The position numbers and the translations under genes are program-made. A DNA stretch of 7,850 bases. It comes from Alphaproteobacteria bacterium (lineage in GTDB: Bacteria > Pseudomonadota > Alphaproteobacteria > Micavibrionales > CSBR16-224). The DNA is taken from NCBI GenBank assembly GCA_007116755.1, contig SKHU01000010.1:1-7850 (forward strand), read 5' to 3'. Shown here in pieces: positions 1 to 5,531 of the stretch. Positions within the stretch are counted from its first letter, which is position 1. Every line of letters starts with the position of its first letter. The notes beneath the pieces were generated by a model, which saw nothing but the letters and a program-made list of their open reading frames with translations, was not told where the DNA came from and did not search any database.

Positions 1-170
1 GCAGGAGAAATATCATCCCGCGCGGCCAGCATATCGGAAAAATCTTTTGCCGCTGCCGGATTCATATCCAGAACGGAAAGGCTGAAACCGGCCGCCCATG
101 ATAAAACAAAGAACAGAATAACCTTCTGACCCGGTTTTTTTCTCAATTTGACAGGAAATTCCGTCTTCAT
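1..170 (-). CDS. Exported protein of unknown function, N-terminal part (cut by left edge)
   Basis: The frame starting with ATG at 168-170 stays open to the left edge for 56 codons. It begins MKTEFPVKLRKKPGQK, a basic n-region. A hydrophobic core follows (about residues 17-34, VILFFVLSWAAGFSLSVL), then NPAAAKDF, a good AxA-type signal peptidase I site after about residue 42. The mature protein would be periplasmic or outside the cell; its start (KDFSDMLAARDDISP) matches no family I recognise. There is no clear Shine-Dalgarno before the ATG, and an in-frame TTG nine codons in is an alternative start. The only longer overlapping frame (13-237) has no signal peptide and no ribosome site, so I prefer this one. 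The gene lies beyond the terminator at 284-313 and so probably has its own promoter. The function cannot be told from this fragment. Confidence 0.6.
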   Translation of the reverse strand, partial: MKTEFPVKLRKKPGQKVILFFVLSWAAGFSLSVLDMNPAAAKDFSDMLAARDDISP

Positions 171-283
171 GATAATCTGCAATAATTAAATTTATTTCTG
201 TTCCGGCGGGTGTGCGCCAAAATTCTCCCGTATTCATCTTTATTCATTCTGTACAATTTTGACAGTGGAAGACAAGGATAAAT

Positions 284-313
284 AAAAAAACGCGGCAATC
301 TGCCGCGCTTTTA
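284..313 (-). terminator. Strong intrinsic terminator of the two-gene minus-strand operon
   Basis: A perfect 7-bp stem, CGCGGCA (291-297) / TGCCGCG (301-307), has a 3-nt loop. On the minus strand it is followed by a run of seven T (the A tract at 284-290). It sits about 45 bp beyond the stop of the 60-aa gene. A shorter, interrupted T run (CTTTTAATTT) follows on the plus strand, so it may work in both directions. Confidence 0.85.
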
Positions 314-351
314 ATTTATAACTCTCTGCTGTTTTTTAAGCGCTCCGAATG

Positions 352-534
352 TTACAAGAGCTTTTGGAGGAAGTTTACTATTGACGTTTTCCCTCTGGCT
401 GATGCTTCATGCATATGGCGGTTTGCAATCTGTATTTTTGCTTCAACAGATTTTTGCTGTTGCCGTCTTGCCTCATGCCTTTTTTCAAACTCTTCGCGCA
501 TATCTTTTGCTTTACAATCCATATTACTCATCAT
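352..534 (-). CDS. Small charged hypothetical protein (60 aa)
   Basis: The protein is 60 aa, very hydrophilic, and rich in Arg, Lys, Glu and Gln, with no signal peptide or membrane segment. A helical stretch (about residues 6-48) contains EEFEKRHEARRQQQKS and ends near RGK. The start is set by a strong Shine-Dalgarno, AAGGGGAG, ending about 6 nt upstream of tandem ATG codons. It lies 43 bp downstream of the 118-aa gene on the same strand, and the pair is closed by the terminator at 284-313, so they are probably one operon. Its core resembles the C-terminal half of the 118-aa protein: a CK pair, then EEFE, then a basic helix, then RGK. No family is recognised. A nucleic-acid or partner-binding helical protein would fit the composition, but that is a guess. 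Confidence 0.65.
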   Translation of the reverse strand: MMSNMDCKAKDMREEFEKRHEARRQQQKSVEAKIQIANRHMHEASARGKTSIVNFLQKLL

Positions 535-577
535 ATTAACTCCCCTTTACTGTAACGATTATTAAAAAAACACGTTG

Positions 578-934
578 TTATTTCGAAAAATTGCGCTTGC
601 CCCGCGGCTGATTGTTGCCGGCGGCTTTGTTCCGGAGGCGGCGGGAAAGTTGCAGGTTTAACCACAAATTGACCAGCCGCCGTTTGTTGGCCGCGCATTT
701 TCTTTCAAACTCTTCGTTGAGTTTACATTCTTTGCCGCTATTCAAATGAGCCAGCTCATTTGTATGACCCGTATTGCCCGTACCTGCATTCATCGCGTTG
801 ATAAAAGCGCTGTTCTCGCGAATACTGCGATAGGCAGTTTCCATTTTTTCCGCGTGTTCGGCCGACCGTTTTTTAAGCTCCTGATCGTGTTCTTTCAACC
901 CTGCGATCAACTCATCCATTTTGCTGCTTTTCAT
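578..934 (-). CDS. Charged, probably coiled-coil hypothetical protein (118 aa)
   Basis: The protein is 118 aa with no signal peptide or membrane segment. Residues 1-42 are charged and predicted helical (MDELIAGLKEHDQELKKRSAEHAEKMETAYRSI as a likely coiled coil, here residues 6-38). Next comes a Gly/Asn/Thr-rich linker (about 50-66), then a strongly basic helical C-terminus holding CKLNEEFERK and a final RGKRNFSK tail. The start is fixed by AAGGGGAG upstream of ATG 934, the same ribosome-site sequence used by the 60-aa gene downstream. A consensus-like promoter lies at 1017-1045. The Cys-Lys / EEFE / basic-helix part is similar to the 60-aa protein, suggesting duplication. I do not recognise a family. 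The basic tail suggests RNA or DNA contact, but nothing more specific can be said. Confidence 0.65.
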   Translation of the reverse strand: MKSSKMDELIAGLKEHDQELKKRSAEHAEKMETAYRSIRENSAFINAMNAGTGNTGHTNELAHLNSGKECKLNEEFERKCAANKRRLVNLWLNLQLSRRLRNKAAGNNQPRGKRNFSK

Positions 935-1196
935 GACACTCTCCCCTTATTACACCTGTTTCCGTTTACACCGCTGTTTTCTGTAATACCTCTTCAAAAG
1001 TATTAACATAATATTAAGATTACGCTTGTTGATGACCATTGTCAAACGCACAGGCAATGAAATAAACATATCTAATTGTAAATAAGGAGAAAAAATCCAT
1101 CGACAAAAATGATATTTTTTTATGGAAAATAGTTCTATTTTTGGGAATCAGCGGGGAAAACAGCGGGATGACAGGCAGATTCGAAGGAGGTGCTGT
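935..1196. other. Gene-free stretch, A+T-rich, holding one promoter
   Basis: No convincing gene lies between the start of the 118-aa gene and the terminator at 1197-1236. The stretch holds that gene's ribosome site and promoter. On the plus strand there is an AAGGAG at 1084-1089 with no start codon at a useful distance; the following ATG codons open only a 7-codon frame or a frame that runs through the terminator hairpin. The part at 1143-1175 has a run of GGGGA/GGGAT motifs ending in CGGGATGACAG, which faintly recalls the end of the repeat at 4832-4916. Confidence 0.5.
1017..1045 (-). promoter_or_regulatory. Sigma-70-type promoter for the 118-aa / 60-aa operon
   Basis: Read on the minus strand, TTGACA (1040-1045) is separated by exactly 17 bp from TAATCT (1017-1022). 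The -35 is perfect and the -10 matches TATAAT at four of six positions. The predicted start lies near 1010, giving a leader of about 75 nt before ATG 934. Confidence 0.65.
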
Positions 1197-1236
1197 AAAA
1201 AAACGCGGCGGGTATATGCGCCCGCCGCGTCTTTTG
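1197..1236 (-). terminator. Strong intrinsic terminator of the 70-aa gene
   Basis: A perfect 10-bp stem, ACGCGGCGGG (1203-1212) / CCCGCCGCGT (1221-1230), has an 8-nt loop. On the minus strand it is followed by a T run of seven (A tract at 1197-1203, its last base shared with the stem). It starts about 35 bp after the stop of the 70-aa gene. Confidence 0.88.
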
Positions 1237-1264
1237 ATTTTTTATTTTGCTGTTGCAGTGCCGC

Positions 1265-1477
1265 TTATTTCTGGTTGGCGGCGATCAGCTCGTCGATCAT
1301 GCCTTTGGGCACTTCCACGACATATTCATCTTCGGCGATGCGACCGGACAGTTGCTGCTGTTCTTCCGTCGTCAGCTTTTTGCCGATAATCACGTAAGAA
1401 TCGTTTTCCTTCTCCAGAACCGCCGGGCAGCAGCTGGAGGTGTGGCACATAAAGTTTTTCGGTGTAACGTCTTTCAT
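1265..1477 (-). CDS. Small cysteine-containing hypothetical protein (70 aa)
   Basis: The 70-aa protein starts MKDVTPKNFMCHTSSCCPAV, with three cysteines (C11, C16, C17) close together. It continues with a short beta-like segment (DSYVIIGKKL), a Gln-rich turn (EEQQQLSGRI) and an acidic end (EDEYVVEVPKGMIDEL). There is no signal peptide or membrane segment. The start is set by a good Shine-Dalgarno, AAAGGAG, about 8 nt upstream of ATG 1477. It has its own strong promoter (1521-1549) and terminator, so it is a single-gene unit transcribed away from uvrA. It reads like a conserved small cytoplasmic protein, possibly metal-binding through the CxxxxCC cluster, but I cannot name a family and that role is inference. 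Confidence 0.72.
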   Translation of the reverse strand: MKDVTPKNFMCHTSSCCPAVLEKENDSYVIIGKKLTTEEQQQLSGRIAEDEYVVEVPKGMIDELIAANQK

Positions 1478-1520
1478 CGGGGCTTCTCCTTTAGGGTTTT
1501 AGGTGATGGTTGATGAAGGC

Positions 1521-1549
1521 ACTATACAAAATAATCTTGCATATGGCAA
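1521..1549 (-). promoter_or_regulatory. Sigma-70-type promoter for the 70-aa gene
   Basis: On the minus strand TTGCCA (1544-1549) lies exactly 17 bp before TATAGT (1521-1526), each with four to five consensus matches. It predicts a start near 1514 and a leader of about 37 nt with a good ribosome site. Confidence 0.65.
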
Positions 1550-1550
1550 G
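1536..1550. promoter_or_regulatory. Palindrome between divergent promoters, candidate operator
   Basis: CTTGC-ATATG-GCAAG is a perfect 5-bp inverted repeat with a 5-bp centre. It covers the -35 hexamers of both the uvrA promoter and the divergent 70-aa gene promoter. It could be an operator shared by both genes, or it may simply arise because two TTGC-type -35 boxes overlap head to head. Confidence 0.3.
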
Positions 1551-1564
1551 CAAACTGCTATTTT
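1537..1564 (+). promoter_or_regulatory. Probable uvrA promoter
   Basis: TTGCAT (1537-1542), 16 bp, TATTTT (1559-1564). Transcription would begin near 1571, giving a leader of about 20 nt that just contains the AGGA ribosome site. Its -35 overlaps the -35 of the divergent promoter. No alphaproteobacterial LexA box (GTTC-N7-GTTC) is seen between 1478 and 1589. Confidence 0.45.
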
Positions 1565-1589
1565 GCGCGGATAGTGAGGAAAACCGAGA

Positions 1590-4469
1590 ATGAGCGAGTA
1601 TAACGCCCATATCCGCGTGCGCGGCGCGCGCGAGCATAATCTGCGGAATATCAATGTCGATATTCCGCGGGACAGGCTTGTCGTGATTACGGGGCTTTCA
1701 GGGTCGGGGAAATCCTCGCTGGCTTTCGATACGATCTATGCGGAAGGTCAGCGCCGCTATGTCGAAAGCCTGTCCGCCTATGCGCGGCAGTTTCTGGAGA
1801 TGATGCAAAAACCCGATGTCGATTCCATTGAAGGGCTGTCGCCGGCCATTTCGATCGAGCAGAAAACGACTTCGCGCAATCCGCGTTCCACCGTCGGGAC
1901 GGTGACGGAGATTTACGATTATATGCGGCTGCTCTGGGCGCGGGTCGGGATTCCCTATTCCCCCGCAACGGGTGAGCCGATCACCAGCCAGACCGTCAGT
2001 GAAATGGTCGATCGCGTGCTGGCAATGGGGGAGGGCACGCGGCTGTATCTGCTGGCGCCGATCGTGCGCGGCCGCAAGGGCGAATACAAAAAAGAACTGG
2101 CCGAATTGCAGAAAAAAGGTTTCCAGCGCGTCAAGATTGACGGGCAGATCTATGAAATAGGCGAAACGCCGGAACTGGACAAAAAAATCAAACACGATAT
2201 TGAAGTCGTTGTGGATCGTCTGGTGGTGCGTGCGGATATTGCAACGCGTCTGGCGGATTCGGTGGAGATCGCGCTGGAGCTTTCCGACGGGCTGCTGATT
2301 GCCGAAAACGCCGACAGCGGCGATCAGACGCTGTTTTCGGCGCGGTTTTCCTGCCCTGTTTCCGGATTTACGATTCCCGAAATCGAACCGCGGCTGTTTT
2401 CCTTCAACAACCCGCATGGCGCCTGCCCCGATTGCGACGGGCTGGGCAGCAAGATGCGGTTCGATCCCGAACTTCTGATCGAGGATGACACGCTCTCTCT
2501 GGCCGACGGTGCGATTCCGGCATGGTCGTCACCGTATTATCTGCAGGCGCTGAAAAGCCTGTGCGATCATTATAAAACCTCGATGAAAACGCCGTGGCAG
2601 GAAATTCCCGAATCCGTGCGCGAGGCGATTTTATACGGTTCGGGGGAGGAAGAAATTTCCATGGTCTATGAAGGCGACCGCATCCGCCGCTATGAGGTCG
2701 TGCAGCCTTTTGAAGGGATTATTCCCAATCTGCGCCGCCGCTATTATGAAACCGACAGCCCGCGCATGCGGGAGGAGCTGTCGCGTTACCAGTCCAGCCG
2801 CACCTGCGGCGCATGCAACGGTTTCCGTCTGAAAGCCGAGGCGTTGGCGGTCAAAATCGCCAAAAAACATATCGGCGAGATTTCGCTGCTGTCGATTGAA
2901 GAGGCGCTGAAATGGTTTTCCGCACTGCCGAAAAAACTCGGCGAAAAACAGAATGAAATTGCCGGACGGATTTTGAAAGAGATCATCGAGAGGCTGGAAT
3001 TTCTGAACAATGTCGGGCTGGATTATCTCAGCCTGTCGCGCATGTCCGGCACGCTGTCGGGCGGGGAAAGCCAGCGCATCCGTCTGGCCTCGCAGATCGG
3101 GTCGGGTTTGACGGGAGTTCTTTATGTGCTGGACGAACCGTCGATCGGGTTGCATCAGCGCGACAATAGCCGGTTGCTGGACACCTTGAAAAAACTGCGC
3201 GATATGGGCAATACCGTGCTGGTCGTCGAACATGACGAGGATGCGATCCGCAGCGCCGATTATCTGATCGATATGGGGCCGGGTGCGGGGATTCACGGCG
3301 GCACGGTGGTGGCGGAAGGCACGCCGGAAAAAGTCATTGCGGCCGGCAAAGGCATTACGGCAGAATATCTTGTCGGACGGCGGGAAATCGCCGTGCCGCA
3401 AAAACGCCGCACGGGAAAGCAGATCGCCGCCACAGGCGGCAAAAAACGCACCGAATATCTGACGCTGACGGGGGCTGTGCATAACAATCTGCAAAATGTC
3501 GATGTCAAAATTCCGCTGGGCACATTCACCTGTATTACGGGCGTGTCGGGCGGCGGCAAATCCTCGCTGATTATCGATACGCTTTATACCGCTGCCGCGC
3601 GGCAGTTGATGAAGGCACGGCAGACGCCGGGGGAATATAAGGAATTGCGCGGGCTGGAATACCTCGACAAGGTGATCGATATTGACCAGTCGCCGATCGG
3701 ACGCACGCCGCGCTCCAACCCCGCCACCTATACCGGCGCGTTTACACCGATTCGTGACTGGTTTGCAGGACTGCCCGAAGCAAAGGCGCGCGGCTACGGG
3801 CCGGGGCGGTTTTCCTGTAACGTACGTGGCGGGCGCTGCGAAGCCTGTCAGGGCGACGGGGTGATCCGCATTGAAATGCATTTCCTGCCCGATGTGCATG
3901 TCACTTGCGATACCTGCAAGGGGCGGCGCTATAACCGCGAAACGCTGGAGATCAAATATCGCGGCAAATCCATTGCCGATGTGCTGGATATGACGGTGGA
4001 GGAAGGGCTGGAATTTTTCAAAGCCGTGCCGTCGATCAAAAGCAAAATGGACACGCTGATGCAGGTCGGGCTGGGCTATATCCATATCGGACAGCGCGCA
4101 ACAACGCTTTCGGGCGGCGAAGCGCAGCGGGTAAAACTGTCCAAAGAACTGTCCAAACGTTCGACAGGGCGGACGCTGTATATTCTGGATGAGCCGACAA
4201 CGGGGCTGCATTTCGAGGATGTACGCAAATTGCTGGAGGTGCTGCATCATCTGGTTGATCAGGGCAATACGGTTGTGGTGATCGAACATAATCTTGACGT
4301 CATCAAAACCGCGGACTGGATTGTCGATATCGGCCCCGAAGGCGGGCATAAAGGCGGAAAAATCATCGCCCAGACAACGCCGGAGGAAATTGTCAAACGG
4401 CCGGAAAGCTATACCGGCGCTTTCCTGAAACCGCTGCTGGCGCAGGCGAAAACGAAGAAATCCGCATAA
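1590..4469 (+). CDS. uvrA: UvrABC excinuclease subunit A
   Basis: UvrA is the damage-sensing ATPase of nucleotide excision repair. As a dimer it scans DNA with UvrB, loads UvrB at lesions and leaves before UvrC cuts. The 959-aa length is normal and both ABC ATPase halves are complete. The N-terminal half has Walker [10 protein letters not shown] (35-43), signature LSGGESQ (489-495) and Walker [10 protein letters not shown] with D515-E516. The C-terminal half has Walker [10 protein letters not shown] (651-659), signature LSGGEAQ (840-846) and Walker B D867-E868. The C-terminal zinc finger is intact: C750-x2-C753-x19-C773-x2-C776. The first zinc module has C255, then Ser at 258, then C279 and C282, so one ligand is replaced; a CxxC pair (406/409) is present. 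The start is supported by AGGA about 10 nt before ATG 1590. There is no terminator between its stop and the promoter at 4495, so transcripts may run into the phage-like genes. Confidence 0.98.
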   Translation: MSEYNAHIRVRGAREHNLRNINVDIPRDRLVVITGLSGSGKSSLAFDTIYAEGQRRYVESLSAYARQFLEMMQKPDVDSIEGLSPAISIEQKTTSRNPRSTVGTVTEIYDYMRLLWARVGIPYSPATGEPITSQTVSEMVDRVLAMGEGTRLYLLAPIVRGRKGEYKKELAELQKKGFQRVKIDGQIYEIGETPELDKKIKHDIEVVVDRLVVRADIATRLADSVEIALELSDGLLIAENADSGDQTLFSARFSCPVSGFTIPEIEPRLFSFNNPHGACPDCDGLGSKMRFDPELLIEDDTLSLADGAIPAWSSPYYLQALKSLCDHYKTSMKTPWQEIPESVREAILYGSGEEEISMVYEGDRIRRYEVVQPFEGIIPNLRRRYYETDSPRMREELSRYQSSRTCGACNGFRLKAEALAVKIAKKHIGEISLLSIEEALKWFSALPKKLGEKQNEIAGRILKEIIERLEFLNNVGLDYLSLSRMSGTLSGGESQRIRLASQIGSGLTGVLYVLDEPSIGLHQRDNSRLLDTLKKLRDMGNTVLVVEHDEDAIRSADYLIDMGPGAGIHGGTVVAEGTPEKVIAAGKGITAEYLVGRREIAVPQKRRTGKQIAATGGKKRTEYLTLTGAVHNNLQNVDVKIPLGTFTCITGVSGGGKSSLIIDTLYTAAARQLMKARQTPGEYKELRGLEYLDKVIDIDQSPIGRTPRSNPATYTGAFTPIRDWFAGLPEAKARGYGPGRFSCNVRGGRCEACQGDGVIRIEMHFLPDVHVTCDTCKGRRYNRETLEIKYRGKSIADVLDMTVEEGLEFFKAVPSIKSKMDTLMQVGLGYIHIGQRATTLSGGEAQRVKLSKELSKRSTGRTLYILDEPTTGLHFEDVRKLLEVLHHLVDQGNTVVVIEHNLDVIKTADWIVDIGPEGGHKGGKIIAQTTPEEIVKRPESYTGAFLKPLLAQAKTKKSA

Positions 4470-4484
4470 AAATTTACAAAAACG

Positions 4485-4536
4485 CAATTTTTTATTGACA
4501 TTCGGGGAATATTTCGTTAAGGTTTATTCCAACATC
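4485..4536 (+). promoter_or_regulatory. Promoter cassette, copy A, before the small terminase gene
   Basis: CAATTTTTTATTGACA (4485-4500) contains a perfect -35 TTGACA (4495-4500). A 17-bp spacer leads to TAAGGT (4518-4523), and AACATC (4531-4536) lies at the expected start point. The upstream DNA is A/T-rich, like an UP element. It starts only 15 bp after the uvrA stop. A near-copy is found at 7004-7054. Confidence 0.65.
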
Positions 4537-4557
4537 CACAAATTTCCTCATTTGACC

Positions 4558-4809
4558 ATGACAGACCGAAACGGCGACGGAGATTTCTGCGCGCGCATCA
4601 ATCTGGATGCGATTATCGCGGCGCTGGAAGACCATATATTGCACGGCACGGAGATGAGTGCGACGCAGCTGCGCGCGGCGCTGGCGCTGCTGAAAAAATG
4701 CGTGCCGGATGTGGCCGCGGCCGCCGAGGCGCAAAAACGCAAGATCGGCAAAGAGGAAATGCTGGAACATCTGAAGACGCATGAAGAGGCGTTGCGGGAG
4801 CTGGAATAG
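4558..4809 (+). CDS. Phage terminase small subunit-like protein (83 aa)
   Basis: The 83-aa protein has an N-terminal INLDAIIAALEDHILHG helix, then SATQLRAALALLKKCVPDV (residues 34-52), then a charged helical tail ending in a coiled-coil-like KTHEEALRELE. The S-x-T-Q-hydrophobic-R-A-A-x-x-L-L-K-K-x-x-P-D pattern is typical of short phage/GTA small terminases. These bind DNA, form a ring and guide the large terminase to its substrate. The packaging genes that follow support this. I chose ATG 4558 because the promoter at 4495-4523 removes the upstream TTG start at 4495. No Shine-Dalgarno is visible before the ATG. The gene is separated from the next one by a repeat element. It could instead be an unrelated DNA-binding protein, but the context favours TerS. 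Confidence 0.6.
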   Translation: MTDRNGDGDFCARINLDAIIAALEDHILHGTEMSATQLRAALALLKKCVPDVAAAAEAQKRKIGKEEMLEHLKTHEEALRELE

Positions 4810-4831
4810 GCATGTGCGTGTTCCTTCATAA

Positions 4832-4916
4832 AATTGTCATGCCCGTGTAAACGGGCATCTTGTAACGCTTTTTGATGCAGGTTCAAAAGATTCCCGCTTG
4901 CGCGGGAATGACAGTT
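4832..4916. repeat. 85-bp intergenic element with terminal inverted repeats and two hairpins
   Basis: The ends AATTGTCATGCCCG (4832-4845) and CGGGAATGACAGTT (4903-4916) are inverted copies matching at 12 of 14 positions. Each end also forms its own hairpin: ATGCCCGT-GTAA-ACGGGCAT (4839-4858), and ATTCCCGC-TTGC-GCGGGAAT (4890-4909). The second fits the ATTCCC-N8-GGGAAT pattern known from dRS3-type repeats of Neisseria and similar dispersed repeats in other Proteobacteria. It fills the gap between the small terminase and chaperone genes and may be a small non-autonomous mobile repeat or a processing/termination site. Confidence 0.6.
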
Positions 4917-4944
4917 TATTTGTTTAAAGAAAAGGATCAGGACA

Positions 4945-5322
4945 ATGGAACAAACGCAAGTCACGGTGACGGCACAAGGGGAAATTCTGTTCGGTTTTGC
5001 GGGGGCAGAGCGGCGTTTTAAACCGGTGATGGCGACGGTTGCCGCGCTGGAGGAGTCGCAGGGCGGGTTATGGCATATGGTTGAAAAAATCGAAGCCAAT
5101 CGCCTGACGCTCGGCGGGCTCTGCGCGGCCTTTGCGGTCCTGCTGCCCGAATCTACGGAGGAGGAGATCGCCGCAGAAATTTTCGCCAAAGGCGCGGTGC
5201 AGATGCAGCTTTTGCTGCTGCAAATCTGTGCGCCGCTGTTGACGGGGCTGGACTCGCTCGGCGCAAAAAAACAGGAGGGCGCACCGGCGGGGGAGGGGGC
5301 GCCCCGCTGTGCGGGGCTGTGA
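4945..5322 (+). CDS. GTA-type tail assembly chaperone-like protein (gp10 / Phage_TAC_11-like)
   Basis: The 125-aa protein resembles the 'gene transfer agent family' gp10-type tail assembly chaperones. It has an N-terminal beta part (VTVTAQGEILFGFAGAERRF), then FKPVMATVAALEESQGG, a helical part with LTLGGLCAAFAVLLP, and a second helix with AVQMQLLLLQICAPLL. These chaperones coat the tape measure protein during tail assembly. The start ATG 4945 has AAGGA 8 nt upstream. Past residue 105 the sequence becomes low-complexity (Ala/Gly/Pro/Glu) over a G-rich stretch. Its stop overlaps the GTG of the next gene (GTGA, 5319-5322). A seven-A run at 5265-5271 sits in frame as A AAA AAA, so a -1 shift there would give a 195-aa fusion with the next protein. 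Family assignment is from pattern recognition only. Confidence 0.68.
   Translation: MEQTQVTVTAQGEILFGFAGAERRFKPVMATVAALEESQGGLWHMVEKIEANRLTLGGLCAAFAVLLPESTEEEIAAEIFAKGAVQMQLLLLQICAPLLTGLDSLGAKKQEGAPAGEGAPRCAGL
5265..5317 (+). promoter_or_regulatory. Candidate -1 programmed frameshift site between the two chaperone genes
   Basis: The slippery heptamer A AAA AAA (5265-5271, zero-frame codons GCA AAA AAA CAG) is followed after 5 nt by a possible stem, GGGCGC (5277-5282) / GCGCCC (5299-5304). A competing perfect 7-bp hairpin, GCCCCGC-TGT-GCGGGGC, lies at 5301-5317. The -1 frame from 5271 is open and reads straight through GTG 5319 into the downstream gene, adding a Gly-rich linker. Confidence 0.55.
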
Positions 5323-5531
5323 CGGATTACCGCAAAATCGCGGCGTTTTGTCTGGGCGCGCTGGGCTGGCCGCCGCATATATTCTGGCATGAGGCCGGTC
5401 TGCAGGATATTGCCGATGCGCTGGAAGGCTATGCGCAATATCGCTGCGGCATGCGCCCGCCCGCCCCGCCGCCCCGCGCGGCGTTTCTGGCGGAGATGCT
5501 GGAAAAATTTCCGGATCACGCAGAGGCATGA
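5319..5531 (+). CDS. Second tail assembly chaperone-like protein (TIGR02216 / Phage_TAC_6-like)
   Basis: The 70-aa protein has IAAFCLGALGWPPHIFWHEAGLQDIADALEGY (split here: LGALGWPPHIFW at residues 12-23, then DIADALEGY). The W-P-P-x-x-F-W signature followed by a short helix is that of the small GTA/phage protein that follows gp10 in the gene transfer agent of Rhodobacter. The GTG start overlaps the previous stop (GTGA). The end is Pro-rich (PPAPPPRAAF) and overlaps the terminase start by ATGA. The only purine-rich ribosome-like site (GGGGAGG, 5290-5296) is some 22 nt before the GTG with a hairpin in between, so independent initiation looks weak. Synthesis by reinitiation, or by -1 frameshifting from the upstream gene, is more likely. 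Confidence 0.68.
   Translation: MTDYRKIAAFCLGALGWPPHIFWHEAGLQDIADALEGYAQYRCGMRPPAPPPRAAFLAEMLEKFPDHAEA

Noticed and set aside
13..237. 74-codon minus-strand frame overlapping the exported protein
   Set aside because: No ribosome site and no recognisable pattern, while the overlapping frame from ATG 170 encodes a full signal peptide with a cleavage site.
1143..1175. Possible degenerate copy of the 4832-4916 repeat (ending CGGGATGACAG)
   Set aside because: Only about ten bases match one end, with one base missing; no partner end or hairpin of the same form is seen.
1122..1397. Plus-strand open frames through the terminator at 1197-1236 and the 70-aa gene
   Set aside because: They cross a strong hairpin terminator and lie antisense to a gene with its own promoter, ribosome site and terminator. 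No usable ribosome site at their starts.
2631..4487. 618-codon open frame on the minus strand opposite uvrA
   Set aside because: It is the antisense shadow of a high-G+C gene with all its UvrA motifs intact. The translation is rich in Arg/Phe/Gln/His, has no recognisable domain and no ribosome site.
4510..4530. Possible CtrA site (TTAA half-site at 4517-4520) in promoter copy A
   Set aside because: The second half-site at the N7 spacing reads TCCA rather than TTAA, and copy B lacks even the first half-site.
4548..5519. 323-codon minus-strand frame across the small terminase, repeat and chaperone genes
   Set aside because: It runs through the inverted-repeat element and two plus-strand genes with good starts. 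Ser/Ala/Arg-rich translation without a family pattern.
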